Source: Tumebacillus sp. BK434
Lineage (GTDB): Bacteria > Bacillota > Bacilli > Tumebacillales > Tumebacillaceae
DNA length: 64,000 nucleotides
NCBI RefSeq assembly: GCF_004340785.1
Contig: NZ_SLXS01000003.1
Coordinates: 343,689 to 407,688, forward strand
Direction of reading: 5' to 3'
Shown: piece by piece, positions 8,446 to 16,897 of the stretch
Layout: every line of letters starts with the position of its first letter
Position numbering within the stretch: the first letter of the stretch is position 1
Translations under genes and position numbers: made by a program
Notes under the pieces: generated by a model
The model's input: the letters and a program-made list of their open reading frames with translations, nothing else
Told to the model about the DNA's origin: nothing
Database searches by the model: none

Positions 8446-9407
8446 GATACGACCACCTCTCTCGCCTTCTCCGCATCGCGCAGCGTCATCTTCAGCCACT
8501 CCTGCAGCCGGTCGACCAGTTCCTGCCCGCCGGTGCCGAGCAGATAGCCGACGCTGCCGGTCGAATGCCAGAGCGGGAACGATCCGCCGGCGACCTTTTC
8601 GGAGGAGTCGGCATCGACGAGGTTCAGTTGCAGCCACGAGCGCGCCTGCTCTTCGAACAGCCGGTCGCCCGGCATGTTGCGCATCACGCCAAACTCCGGA
8701 CGCAGGTTCATGCTCCGCAGCTCCTCATGGAACAGGTCGAGCAGATCCCAGCCCAGATCGTTGATCTCATCTTCCAGCGCGTAAAACTTCTCTTCATCGA
8801 CCTGCGCCACCCACAGGCGGTCGCTCAACTCCAGGCGCGGCACGCCAAGCTCGAACAGCACCGCTTTCACCCGCTCGTAGTCGAGCGCCCGATATTCGAC
8901 CTGCAAGGCGATCCCGCCGTCCTGACCTGCAAACTGCAGGAAGCTCCCGTCGATCTTGTAGCCGGTGATGACGTCCCACGACGCGGACAGCAGCTCCGCC
9001 TTGTTCCACATCGGCCGGCCCAGATTTTCCGGGAACAGGTAGACGCCCTGCTCGCTCAGTACATACTGCTGCAGCTTCTGATACGGGCGGCTGCGATGAT
9101 ACTGGCAGGTCAACGCCCCGATATATACAAAACAGCCGATTACCAAAAGCGCGCTTTCCACCTGCAAGATCCAGAGCAGCACAAACGCAGCTGTCCACAG
9201 CACCGCACCCCAGTGGTTGGAGCCGATGCGGTAGCCGTGCAGCTCCGTGTTGACGTCGGAAGCATACACCACGCGCTCGCGTGCGCCGATCTGCCGCTTC
9301 TGCCTTCTGCGCTGGAGCGGCAGCCAGCCATAAGCTGCCGTGCCAGCCAGATAGCCCAGAACGCCTGCGATGAAAAGCGCCTTCCAGATTGCCACCCAAT
9401 CGGTCAT
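8442..9407 (-). CDS. Membrane protein of unknown function, first of a tandem pair
   Basis: A 321-residue protein, exactly the length of the downstream neighbour, with the same plan: an N-terminal helix, a short basic stretch (QRRRQKRQ), two close helices near residues 68-95, then a long soluble domain. The ribosome site GAGGTGG precedes ATG. I do not recognise the family. The two genes are translationally coupled and probably act together. Confidence 0.65.
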   Translation of the reverse strand: MTDWVAIWKALFIAGVLGYLAGTAAYGWLPLQRRRQKRQIGARERVVYASDVNTELHGYRIGSNHWGAVLWTAAFVLLWILQVESALLVIGCFVYIGALTCQYHRSRPYQKLQQYVLSEQGVYLFPENLGRPMWNKAELLSASWDVITGYKIDGSFLQFAGQDGGIALQVEYRALDYERVKAVLFELGVPRLELSDRLWVAQVDEEKFYALEDEINDLGWDLLDLFHEELRSMNLRPEFGVMRNMPGDRLFEEQARSWLQLNLVDADSSEKVAGGSFPLWHSTGSVGYLLGTGGQELVDRLQEWLKMTLRDAEKAREVVVS

Positions 9408-9516
9408 CTGTCAGACCACCTCTTTCAAGCATTGCAAATACTCAACATACTAGACTTTCAGTATAACAGAAGACAAATGATAACTGACCACCAAATTCCT
9501 GCCATTCTGCGCATAG

Positions 9517-9546
9517 AAAAGGCCGCCCGATGCCGGGCGGCCTTTT
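9517..9546 (-). terminator. Terminator of the ABC exporter operon
   Basis: A perfect 13-bp GC-rich stem (9517-9529 with 9534-9546) and a 4-base loop, with T runs on both strands. Confidence 0.9.
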
Positions 9547-9553
9547 TCTGTGC

Positions 9554-11326
9554 TTATCCTGCCAGATTCTCTCCGATGTCCGCTTCCCGCTTGAACAGGC
9601 GGGCATAGACCCCTTCCTGCTGCAACAGCTCATCATGCGTGCCTTGCTCGACGACGCGGCCGTGCTCCAGCACGACGATGCGGTCTGCAGTCAGCACGGT
9701 GGACAGGCGGTGCGCGATGACCAGCACCGTCTGCTGACGGCGGCGCTTGGTGATCGCCGCATTGACCAGCACTTCGGTGATCGGGTCCAGCGCCGAGCTC
9801 GCTTCGTCGAGCACGAGGATCGGCGTGTCGGCGACCAGGGCGCGGGCCAGCGACAGGCGCTGTTTCTGCCCGCCGGACAACAGGTTGCCCCGCTCGCCGA
9901 CCGGGGAGTTCAGCCCGTTTGGCAAGCTGTCGTAAAACTCCTGCAGCCCGCTGTCAGCGATCGCCTGCAGCAACACTTCGTCGCTGGCGCTTACGTTTCC
10001 GAGGCGCAAGTTGTCGGCCAGCGTCCCGTTGCGCAGCTGCACATCCTGCGACACCACGGCGACCTGTTTGCGCAGCCAGCGGGCGTCGAGGTCGGACAGC
10101 AGCTTGCCATCGAGGAAGATCTGCCCCGCGTCCGGCTCATACAGCCGCAAGAGCAGATCGACCACGGTCGACTTGCCCGAGCCGCTCGGTCCGACCAGCG
10201 CCACCGCTTCGCCGCGCGAGATCGCGAAGGACAGCTCCTGAATCACGCGGTCCGCTTTGCCCGGATAGCCAAATGCCACACCGTCGAGAACTACGTCACC
10301 TTTGACCTCATTAAAGGTCAGACCATTGCTGATTTCTGCCGGGGATGCCGGTTCGGACAGCAGGATCTCCGAGCGGTCGAGCGCAGGTCCGGTGCGGCGC
10401 ACCGACAGCCAGTGGCGCAGCATGCGCTGCAATTGGTTCGCCGCGACGCCGACGAGGGTAGCGGCGGCGAGCATCTCGCCTTGGGTCAGTTTCTGGTCCC
10501 AGATCAGCCAAGCGGAGATCGCATAGACGGCACCCATCGCCACGCCGTTAAACGAGCCGATCACCACAAAAGACTGCATGCGCGCTTTCAGCTCGCGGTG
10601 GCTCTCGCGGATGAAGTCTTTGCGAATCGCCGCCACCGTCTCGATCTCCGACTCCGCCACGCCGAGCACGCGCGACAGGTGAATGCCGGTCACCGACTCG
10701 CGCAGCCGCTCCAGATAGCGCGACGCTTCCCGTCTGGCGTTTGCGGAGGCGGTCCGCGTCCGCGCCCCGACGAGATTGGAGCCGTAGTAGAAGATCACGC
10801 CCAGCACCAGTGAGGTCACCATCAGCAGCGGATCGATCCACGCCAGCACCGCCGAGTAGATCACCACGCCCTGCACCGACGCCATCAGCGACGACCCTTC
10901 CCAGGCGAGGAAGTTGTGCAGCGTATCCGGGTCATCCGACACGCGGGCGAGCAGTTCCCCGGACTGGTTGCGGTGGTAGAAGCTGAACGGCAGCACCTGC
11001 AGGTGGCGGAACAGGCGCAGCTTCTGCTGAATCGTCACCCCTTTGGCGACCGCGTGGCAGAAGTACTCGTCGATCACCATAAACACCAGGTCGAGCACCG
11101 CCGCCACGACGAGCAGAATCGCCAAGCCCCACAGCAGGCTGCTGTTCCCGGTATCGGGCAAAATCGAATCGACCAGCCACGTCATCGCCAGCGCCGGAAT
11201 CAAATCGCCGCAGACCTGGCTCAGCGCGATGACCAGCGAATCCGCCCCGACCCACTTCAGGTAGGGCCGCAAAAACGCGAGCACGCGCTTGCCGTCGCTT
11301 GGTTTTTTCACCGTTGCCTGACTCAT
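9554..11326 (-). CDS. ABC exporter, fused membrane and ATPase domains (subunit B)
   Basis: A 590-residue half-transporter. Six membrane helices (about residues 20-310) precede the nucleotide-binding domain with Walker A GPSGSGKST, signature LLSGGQKQR, Walker B ILVLDE with the catalytic Glu, and the H-loop IAHRLSTV. All catalytic residues are present. It overlaps the upstream gene by four bases. The pair resembles heterodimeric multidrug or peptide exporters (BmrCD-type); substrate unknown. A ribosome site (GGAGGGGG) precedes ATG. Confidence 0.9.
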   Translation of the reverse strand: MSQATVKKPSDGKRVLAFLRPYLKWVGADSLVIALSQVCGDLIPALAMTWLVDSILPDTGNSSLLWGLAILLVVAAVLDLVFMVIDEYFCHAVAKGVTIQQKLRLFRHLQVLPFSFYHRNQSGELLARVSDDPDTLHNFLAWEGSSLMASVQGVVIYSAVLAWIDPLLMVTSLVLGVIFYYGSNLVGARTRTASANARREASRYLERLRESVTGIHLSRVLGVAESEIETVAAIRKDFIRESHRELKARMQSFVVIGSFNGVAMGAVYAISAWLIWDQKLTQGEMLAAATLVGVAANQLQRMLRHWLSVRRTGPALDRSEILLSEPASPAEISNGLTFNEVKGDVVLDGVAFGYPGKADRVIQELSFAISRGEAVALVGPSGSGKSTVVDLLLRLYEPDAGQIFLDGKLLSDLDARWLRKQVAVVSQDVQLRNGTLADNLRLGNVSASDEVLLQAIADSGLQEFYDSLPNGLNSPVGERGNLLSGGQKQRLSLARALVADTPILVLDEASSALDPITEVLVNAAITKRRRQQTVLVIAHRLSTVLTADRIVVLEHGRVVEQGTHDELLQQEGVYARLFKREADIGENLAG

Positions 11327-13062
11327 ACGACCCCCTCCTTCTCCAGTTCGCTGTACTGCGCCGCATACAGGCGGCAGTACTGCCCTTGCATTTTCAACAG
11401 CTCTTCATGTGTGCCGCGCTCAGCGACGACGCCGTGGTCGAGCACGAGGATCTCATCGGCGTCGCGCACGGTGACGAGGCGGTGCGCGATCGTGATCGTC
11501 GTGCGCCCTGGCATCAGCTGTTCCAGCGCTTCCTGCACCCGCTCTTCCGTCTCGCCGTCGAGCGACGAGGTCGCTTCGTCGAAGATCAGCACCGGCGGTC
11601 GGCGCAAGATCGCCCTGGCCAGCGCCACGCGCTGACGCTGCCCGCCGGACAGCTTCAAGCCGCGCTCGCCGACGACCGTTTCGTAGCCATCTTCCAGACT
11701 GTCGAGAAACTCGCCGAGCCCCGATGCCGTCACCGCCGCGTCCAGTTCTGCCTGCGACGCATCCGGGCGCGCATAGAGCAGGTTGTGCCGCAAAGTGCTG
11801 TTCAACAGGAACGTCTCCTGCGACACGACGCCGACCTGCTGACGGAACGAGTTGCGGTCGTGCGTGTTCAGGTCCTTGCCGTCGACGCGCACCGTGCCCT
11901 GCTCCGGCGTGTACAGACCGAGCAGCAGTTGGATCAGCGTCGATTTCCCGCCGCCGGACGCGCCGACGATGCCGATGTGCTGCCCGGCTCGCACATGCAG
12001 CGAGACCCCGCGCAGCACCGGCTCTTCCGCGCCCGGATAGGTGAACCAGATGTCCTCCATCTCCAAGTCGCCTTGTACGGTGCCGACAGCCGGCAAGCCT
12101 TCCGCCTGCTCTTCCGGCAGATGAAAGTATTCAAAAATGCGCTGCAGCGCCGGAATCGCCTGCTGAATCATCAAAGCGTTTTCCGCCAAAGAGCGAATCG
12201 GCAAAAACATCGCCGGAATAAATCCGATGCAGGCGACCAGCGTCCCGATCGTGATCTCCTGTTGCCAGACGGCCATCCCGCCGATCAGCATCACCACGCC
12301 GGGCGACGCGACTTGCATCATGTTGCCGAGGCGCCAGTTCACTTTCGAGATCAGCGCGGCGTAGATCGCAAACTTCTTCCATGCGTCGAGCTTGACCGAC
12401 TGCGTCTGTGTCTCGCGCTCCTCGGTGACAAACGTGCGCACGAGGCGGATCGACTCGATGCTCTCCTGCATGTGTGCATAGAGGTCGGCGAGCATGTTGC
12501 GCTGCACCTCGCTCAGCTTGCGCACCTTGCGCCCGAGCAGATAAGACGGGCCAAGGTAGATCACAAACACCGCGAGCATCACCACCGCCGCCGGCCAATA
12601 GATCGCGATGACCGCGATAAACGCGGCGATCGCCCCTAACAACTGCTGCAAAAAGCGCGGGATGACCGTCGAGTTCAGGTTCTGAATCGCTTCCACGTCA
12701 TGGGTCAGGCGAAACAGAATGTCCCCGCGCGGCGTGGTGGCGAACATCGACATCGGTGCGCGATGCAGCTTGCGAAATGCGGTCAACTGCATGTCGGTGA
12801 TGATGTCGAGACCGATTTTAACCTGCACAAACTCTTGCAAAGATTCAAACATTACTTTGCCTAAAAAGGCGAAAAAGACGGCTGCGACCAGCCAGCCGAT
12901 CATATTTGTCAGCTGCAAAGGCAAGACCTGATCGACCAATTTGCCTAACAAAAGCGGTGGAACCGTCGCAAACGCGCCCCCTAACACCGCATACAAGAGC
13001 ACTAGCAACATCCTGCCCTTATACGGTCCAAACAGCGCGATCGTCTGCCGAAATAAGCCCAC
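11323..13062 (-). CDS. ABC exporter, fused membrane and ATPase domains (subunit A)
   Basis: A 579-residue half-transporter, starting at GTG 13062 with AAGGGGG 8 bases upstream; the TTG six codons earlier overlaps that site. Six membrane helices precede an ATPase domain with Walker A GASGGGKST, signature KLSGGQRQR, Walker B LIFDE and H-loop IAHRLVTV. Both subunits keep the catalytic Glu, so no degenerate site is evident. It should form a heterodimer with the downstream gene. No peptide precursor or regulator gene lies next to it. Confidence 0.9.
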   Translation of the reverse strand: MGLFRQTIALFGPYKGRMLLVLLYAVLGGAFATVPPLLLGKLVDQVLPLQLTNMIGWLVAAVFFAFLGKVMFESLQEFVQVKIGLDIITDMQLTAFRKLHRAPMSMFATTPRGDILFRLTHDVEAIQNLNSTVIPRFLQQLLGAIAAFIAVIAIYWPAAVVMLAVFVIYLGPSYLLGRKVRKLSEVQRNMLADLYAHMQESIESIRLVRTFVTEERETQTQSVKLDAWKKFAIYAALISKVNWRLGNMMQVASPGVVMLIGGMAVWQQEITIGTLVACIGFIPAMFLPIRSLAENALMIQQAIPALQRIFEYFHLPEEQAEGLPAVGTVQGDLEMEDIWFTYPGAEEPVLRGVSLHVRAGQHIGIVGASGGGKSTLIQLLLGLYTPEQGTVRVDGKDLNTHDRNSFRQQVGVVSQETFLLNSTLRHNLLYARPDASQAELDAAVTASGLGEFLDSLEDGYETVVGERGLKLSGGQRQRVALARAILRRPPVLIFDEATSSLDGETEERVQEALEQLMPGRTTITIAHRLVTVRDADEILVLDHGVVAERGTHEELLKMQGQYCRLYAAQYSELEKEGVV

Positions 13063-13190
13063 TTCCAGTTCCCCCTTCAAAAAAGATTTCTCTCAAATAT
13101 ACTTCTGACCTGATGGGATTGGAAGCTCTTTTCCAAAAGTTCGATTATTCAGTTTTTATAGATGGATTAGAAAACGTTTACATTCAACAT

Positions 13191-13220
13191 AAAAAAATCT
13201 CTCCCCATGCGGGGAGAGAT
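13191..13220 (-). terminator. Terminator of the cytochrome oxidase operon
   Basis: A perfect 10-bp stem (13197-13206 with 13211-13220) followed on the minus strand by seven T. It lies just past the 31-codon peptide, which places that peptide inside the operon. Confidence 0.9.
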
Positions 13221-13236
13221 CTTCGTCCAGGTGGTG

Positions 13237-13332
13237 CTACTTCTTTTGCGTAAAGGAGGCAGTGTAATAAAACATACCGCAGATCAACGCTACGAATACG
13301 AAAGCACCAGCAGCAAATCCGAGCAGAGCCAT
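13237..13332 (-). CDS. 31-residue single-helix membrane peptide, likely oxidase small subunit
   Basis: A short frame, MALLGFAAGAFVFVALICGM followed by FYYTASFTQKK. It has one membrane helix and a positive C-terminus. The ribosome site AAGGAGGT (13342-13349) begins immediately after the ctaE stop codon, 9 bases from ATG, and the operon terminator follows the peptide stop. Bacterial haem-copper and bd oxidases often carry such single-helix accessory subunits (subunit IV/IIa or CydX-like), but I see no sequence match to a named one. Role inferred from position, hydrophobicity and translation signals. Confidence 0.7.
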   Translation of the reverse strand: MALLGFAAGAFVFVALICGMFYYTASFTQKK

Positions 13333-13350
13333 TACTGTTATACCTCCTTG

Positions 13351-13983
13351 TTATTTAACAAGTTCCATGATACGAGTACCGCACCAATTTGCGAACTCGC
13401 CAACGGACATCATGTCGGTGATCACCAGCGTCAGAACGCCGGCCATTACGGTGTACAGGAACACAGACAGTGCAGCCGGAACCAGACGGTTCAGCGCTTT
13501 GGTGTTGCGCTCGCTGTAGAACTTGCCGATCGCCATCATGAAGCCGATGCAGACGAGCGCCAGCGCGAATTGCAGGAAGTAGATCGACATGTGCGTCGTC
13601 CATGCATGCGCGCCCAGCCCGTGTACATACGACATCAGCCAGAGCTGCATCGCAGCATAGCCGGTGATCGCCAGGGTCGCCAACACCATCATGGCGTTGA
13701 ACTTGCCCATCGCTTTCGTGCGGAAGAAGTTAGCCGCCAACAGGACCAGGAAACCTGCAACCAGCAGGAAGATGGTCGTAAACGCCGGAAGGTTCGCGTT
13801 TGCACCGAAGTCCACATTGAACTTATCCGGTGCCCAGCCGCGCAGGTACACGTTCGCAGCAACGAAAGTGCCGATGAAGAACGTGAATGCGATCAGGGAC
13901 AGCCAAGTCGCAAATACGCCGTTGTCTTTAATGCCTGTGCCTTCGCGATGCGGCACCCAATCGGGAGCGTGATGTGCAGACAT
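13351..13983 (-). CDS. ctaE: Cytochrome c oxidase subunit III
   Basis: A 210-residue membrane protein with five hydrophobic helices, the usual number for the shorter bacterial subunit III. The N-terminus is a soluble His-rich stretch. Central helices and the phrase WTTHMSIYFLQFALALVCIGF are family-like. It stabilises the catalytic core of the haem-copper oxidase. ATG lies behind AAGGAGG. It is the fourth gene of the operon, after ctaB. Confidence 0.85.
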   Translation of the reverse strand: MSAHHAPDWVPHREGTGIKDNGVFATWLSLIAFTFFIGTFVAANVYLRGWAPDKFNVDFGANANLPAFTTIFLLVAGFLVLLAANFFRTKAMGKFNAMMVLATLAITGYAAMQLWLMSYVHGLGAHAWTTHMSIYFLQFALALVCIGFMMAIGKFYSERNTKALNRLVPAALSVFLYTVMAGVLTLVITDMMSVGEFANWCGTRIMELVK

Positions 13984-14007
13984 CTTCGTTCCTCCTTTTC
14001 TTCGAGA

Positions 14008-14952
14008 TTACAGATACGGTTCTACGATCATCACGATGCTCAGCACCGTGAGATAGATCAGAGAATATACAAACGAAATGCGCGACCATTTGATCGTGTC
14101 TTTTGCAACAAAACCAGCGATCGACAGCCCCAACCAGCCGAAGCCGAGAATCAGCGAAGCGATCAGGTAGGTGTAGCCCATGTTCGGGATCAGGTACATC
14201 AGGAACGATACCGGCACCATCGCCGAAACATAGCGGATCATGTGACGCTTGGTCACATCGAAGCCTTTGACGACCGGAAGCAGCGGAATGCCCGCTTTCC
14301 CGTAATCTTCCGCACGGCGGATCGCCAGCGCCAGGAAGTGCGGCGGCTGCCAGAGGAACATCCACAGGAAGAGCATCCAAGCGCCAAAGTCCATCGTCCC
14401 GCTGAACGCGGTCCAGCCCATCACGATCGGCACGGCACCGGAGATGCCGCCCCAGACGGTGGATGTGGTGGACGAGCGCTTCAGCCACATCGTGTACATG
14501 ACAACATATACGAACAGACCGATCAGACCCAGGAACGCCGTCAGTGCATTGACGAGGAACGTCAAGATCAGCGTGCCGACCAGCGCGAACCCCACGCCCA
14601 GCCAGAGAACGTGAGTAGCGTTCAGGCGACCGCTCGGCAACGCGCGCTTTTGCGTGCGCTCCATGTTTTTATCCAAGTCACGGTCGATATAGTTGTTCAA
14701 GCAAGTGCCGGCCATGATCACCAACGCTGTACCGATCAGCGTGTAGAAAATCAGGTCGCCTGCGGCTTGGCCGTCCGAAGCCAGCCAAAGGCCGGCAAAG
14801 ACGGTCATCATGTTCGCAAGGGTGATCCCGATTTTTGTTACCGTCACAAAGTCACGCCAGGTGCCGGTCGGAGTTTCCGACAGCGGTCCCGGTTCCATGA
14901 CCGGATTCGAGACGCGAGAAGCGGTCGAAGAAGATTGTACAGTCTGTTCCAA
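14008..14952 (-). CDS. ctaB: Protohaem IX farnesyltransferase
   Basis: A 314-residue polytopic membrane prenyltransferase that converts protohaem to haem O, the precursor of haem A for the oxidase. The polyprenyl-diphosphate binding motif NYIDRDLDKNMERT, followed by KRALPSGRL, is diagnostic of the UbiA superfamily and of CtaB. Eight to nine helices are visible. The start is TTG at 14952-14950, behind GGGAGGGG. ctaA (haem A synthase) is not in the window. Confidence 0.92.
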   Translation of the reverse strand: MEQTVQSSSTASRVSNPVMEPGPLSETPTGTWRDFVTVTKIGITLANMMTVFAGLWLASDGQAAGDLIFYTLIGTALVIMAGTCLNNYIDRDLDKNMERTQKRALPSGRLNATHVLWLGVGFALVGTLILTFLVNALTAFLGLIGLFVYVVMYTMWLKRSSTTSTVWGGISGAVPIVMGWTAFSGTMDFGAWMLFLWMFLWQPPHFLALAIRRAEDYGKAGIPLLPVVKGFDVTKRHMIRYVSAMVPVSFLMYLIPNMGYTYLIASLILGFGWLGLSIAGFVAKDTIKWSRISFVYSLIYLTVLSIVMIVEPYL

Positions 14953-15234
14953 AGTAATACCCCTCCCAGCAAGATTCTAGAGATCTCTCTCTGTTACAGA
15001 TGACCAGAAGGAGCCGGAACGACCAGGACCCACTCCCTGATCTTGAATGCCGAACAGGAAACGATGTGACGCTCGTACTGCTTGAGTGTCAGCAAGCGGG
15101 ACCAACCGGCCGTGCTCCATCAGGAGTCATCATCGACAAGTGCGACTGAACGAAACGACAGTTGACCACCATGACTACTCCTTCCGCGAGTTGCCAGTAT
15201 TCCACCGCTTGTGACCTCGAAATCGTTGCGACGA
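14953..15234. other. 282-bp gap inside the cta operon
   Basis: An unusually long gap between ctaD and ctaB in an otherwise compact operon. I see no clear terminator. On the minus strand, 15172-15089 encodes a 27-residue frame with GGAAGGAG five bases before ATG and two Cys, but it has no recognisable character and I do not call it a gene. The stretch could hold a promoter, an RNA processing site or a degraded gene. Confidence 0.4.
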
Positions 15235-16881
15235 TTATGCGGTTACACCGTCATCGTCGAGCGATTTGCCGTCTTTTTGCTCACCGAATTGGTACGGGTC
15301 GGCAGTAACGACCGGCATCGCTTCGAAGTTGAATTCGGTCGGCGGCGAAGAAGCATGCGTCCACTCGAGCGTTTGAGCGCCGAACGGGTTTTGCGAAGCT
15401 TTTTCACCCTTGAAGAGCGAGTAGGCAAGGTTAATGAACAGCAGGAGCGCAGCGACACCCATGAGGTAGGAACCAAGGGTTGCCAACTGGTTCAGCGTTG
15501 TCAGCTCAGGCTGGTAGAAGAATACGCGGCGCGGCATACCTGCCATACCGATGAAGTGCATCGGGAAGAAGGTCAGGTTGGTCGCGATGAAGTACAGCCA
15601 GAATCCGACTTGGCCAAATTTTTCATTGTACATGCGGCCGGTTACTTTCGGGAACCAGTAGAACATACCCGCAAGGATCGCCGTCATGGATCCACCTAAG
15701 ATTACGTAGTGGAAGTGAGCGATAACAAAGTAGGTGTCGTGCAGGTGAAGGTCAACCGGAACCGCACCCAGCATGATACCGCCCAGACCGCCGATGGTGA
15801 ACAGGCCGAGGAAGCCCAAGGACACGAACAGCATCGGGGTGGTGAACTTGATCTGGCCGCCCCAGAGGGTCGCGAGCCAGTTAAAGATCTTGATCGAGGT
15901 CGGCACCGCGATGATCATGGAGGTGATCATGAACGGGATACCTTCCGACATTTGCATACCTGCTACGAACATGTGGTGAGCCCATACCATGAAGCCAAGG
16001 AAACCGATCATGATCGAAGAGTAAGCGATCGCTTTATAACCGAAGATCGGCTTGCGAGCGAAGACCGGCAGGATCTCGGAAACGATACCCATCGCCGGGA
16101 TGATCATAACGTATACAGCCGGGTGCGAGTAGAACCAGAACAGATGCTGATACATCATCGGGTCCCCGCCCTCAGCTACGTTATAGAAGACCGTGCCAAA
16201 GTGACGGTCGAGCAGCAGCGTGGTGACTGCGCCCGCCAGCGCCGGAGTACCGAACAGCTGGATGAAAGAAGTGACAAGGTTCGCCCACACGAAGAGCGGC
16301 ATGCGGTTGAAGGTCATGCCTTCCGTGCGCATGTTCCAAGTGGTGACGATAAAGTTGATCGCTGCGAGGATCGAAGAGAGACCCAAAATGTGGACCGCCG
16401 TGACCCAGAAGTCCAGACCGGCACCTTGAGATTCGATCGAGTACGGCGGATACGCCGTCCAGCCTACATCCGGAACTGCTCCCACAAAGAAGGAAGCGAA
16501 CAGAACCAGGCCGCCCAGCAGGAACAGCCAGTAGGACAGTGCGTTCATACGCGGGAACGCCATGTCGTGTGCACCGATCATAATCGGCACGAGATAGTTA
16601 CCAAAAGCACCGGTGAGCATCGGAATGATCCACAGGAAGATCATGATGGTACCGTGCACGGTGAACGCTTGGTTAAATTGCTGCGGCTCGAGTACCTGAG
16701 TGTCAGGCATCGCGAGCTGCGTACGGATCAGGATCGCCGCCAGACCGCCAAAGAAGAAGAAGATAATCGAGGTGAGGGCGTACATAATCCCGATCTTCTT
16801 GTGGTCAACGGTTAGAATCCAATCGCGGAAGAAAGACTTGCGCTTTACATCTCCCGTCGCTGCCAACGTTTCCACCCCCAT
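15235..16881 (-). CDS. ctaD: Cytochrome c oxidase subunit I, A2 type
   Basis: A 548-residue catalytic subunit with 12 or more helices. It binds low-spin haem, haem a3 and CuB, reduces O2 and pumps protons. Visible ligands are His in TVHGTIMIF (about 76), the CuB His-Tyr site in YSHPAVY (251-257) and the haem ligands in AHFHYVILGG. The YSHPxV motif replaces the E of the usual GHPEVY, so this is an A2-type oxidase that uses Tyr-Ser in the D channel. The start is uncertain: ATG at 16881 lacks a good ribosome site, and an in-frame GTG or TTG a few codons later follows GGGGGTGG. Confidence 0.93.
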   Translation of the reverse strand: MGVETLAATGDVKRKSFFRDWILTVDHKKIGIMYALTSIIFFFFGGLAAILIRTQLAMPDTQVLEPQQFNQAFTVHGTIMIFLWIIPMLTGAFGNYLVPIMIGAHDMAFPRMNALSYWLFLLGGLVLFASFFVGAVPDVGWTAYPPYSIESQGAGLDFWVTAVHILGLSSILAAINFIVTTWNMRTEGMTFNRMPLFVWANLVTSFIQLFGTPALAGAVTTLLLDRHFGTVFYNVAEGGDPMMYQHLFWFYSHPAVYVMIIPAMGIVSEILPVFARKPIFGYKAIAYSSIMIGFLGFMVWAHHMFVAGMQMSEGIPFMITSMIIAVPTSIKIFNWLATLWGGQIKFTTPMLFVSLGFLGLFTIGGLGGIMLGAVPVDLHLHDTYFVIAHFHYVILGGSMTAILAGMFYWFPKVTGRMYNEKFGQVGFWLYFIATNLTFFPMHFIGMAGMPRRVFFYQPELTTLNQLATLGSYLMGVAALLLFINLAYSLFKGEKASQNPFGAQTLEWTHASSPPTEFNFEAMPVVTADPYQFGEQKDGKSLDDDGVTA

Positions 16882-16897
16882 CGTAAGTCAGATAGTG

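Noticed and set aside
13207-15003. A 598-codon plus-strand frame across the ctaE/ctaB region
   Set aside because: It is antisense to two clear membrane protein genes; its His/Arg/Gln-rich make-up is what the complement of hydrophobic GC-rich codons gives, and it has no recognisable domain.
15089-15172. A 27-residue minus-strand frame with a ribosome site between ctaD and ctaB
   Set aside because: No helix, motif or terminator context; ribosome-like purine runs are common here.
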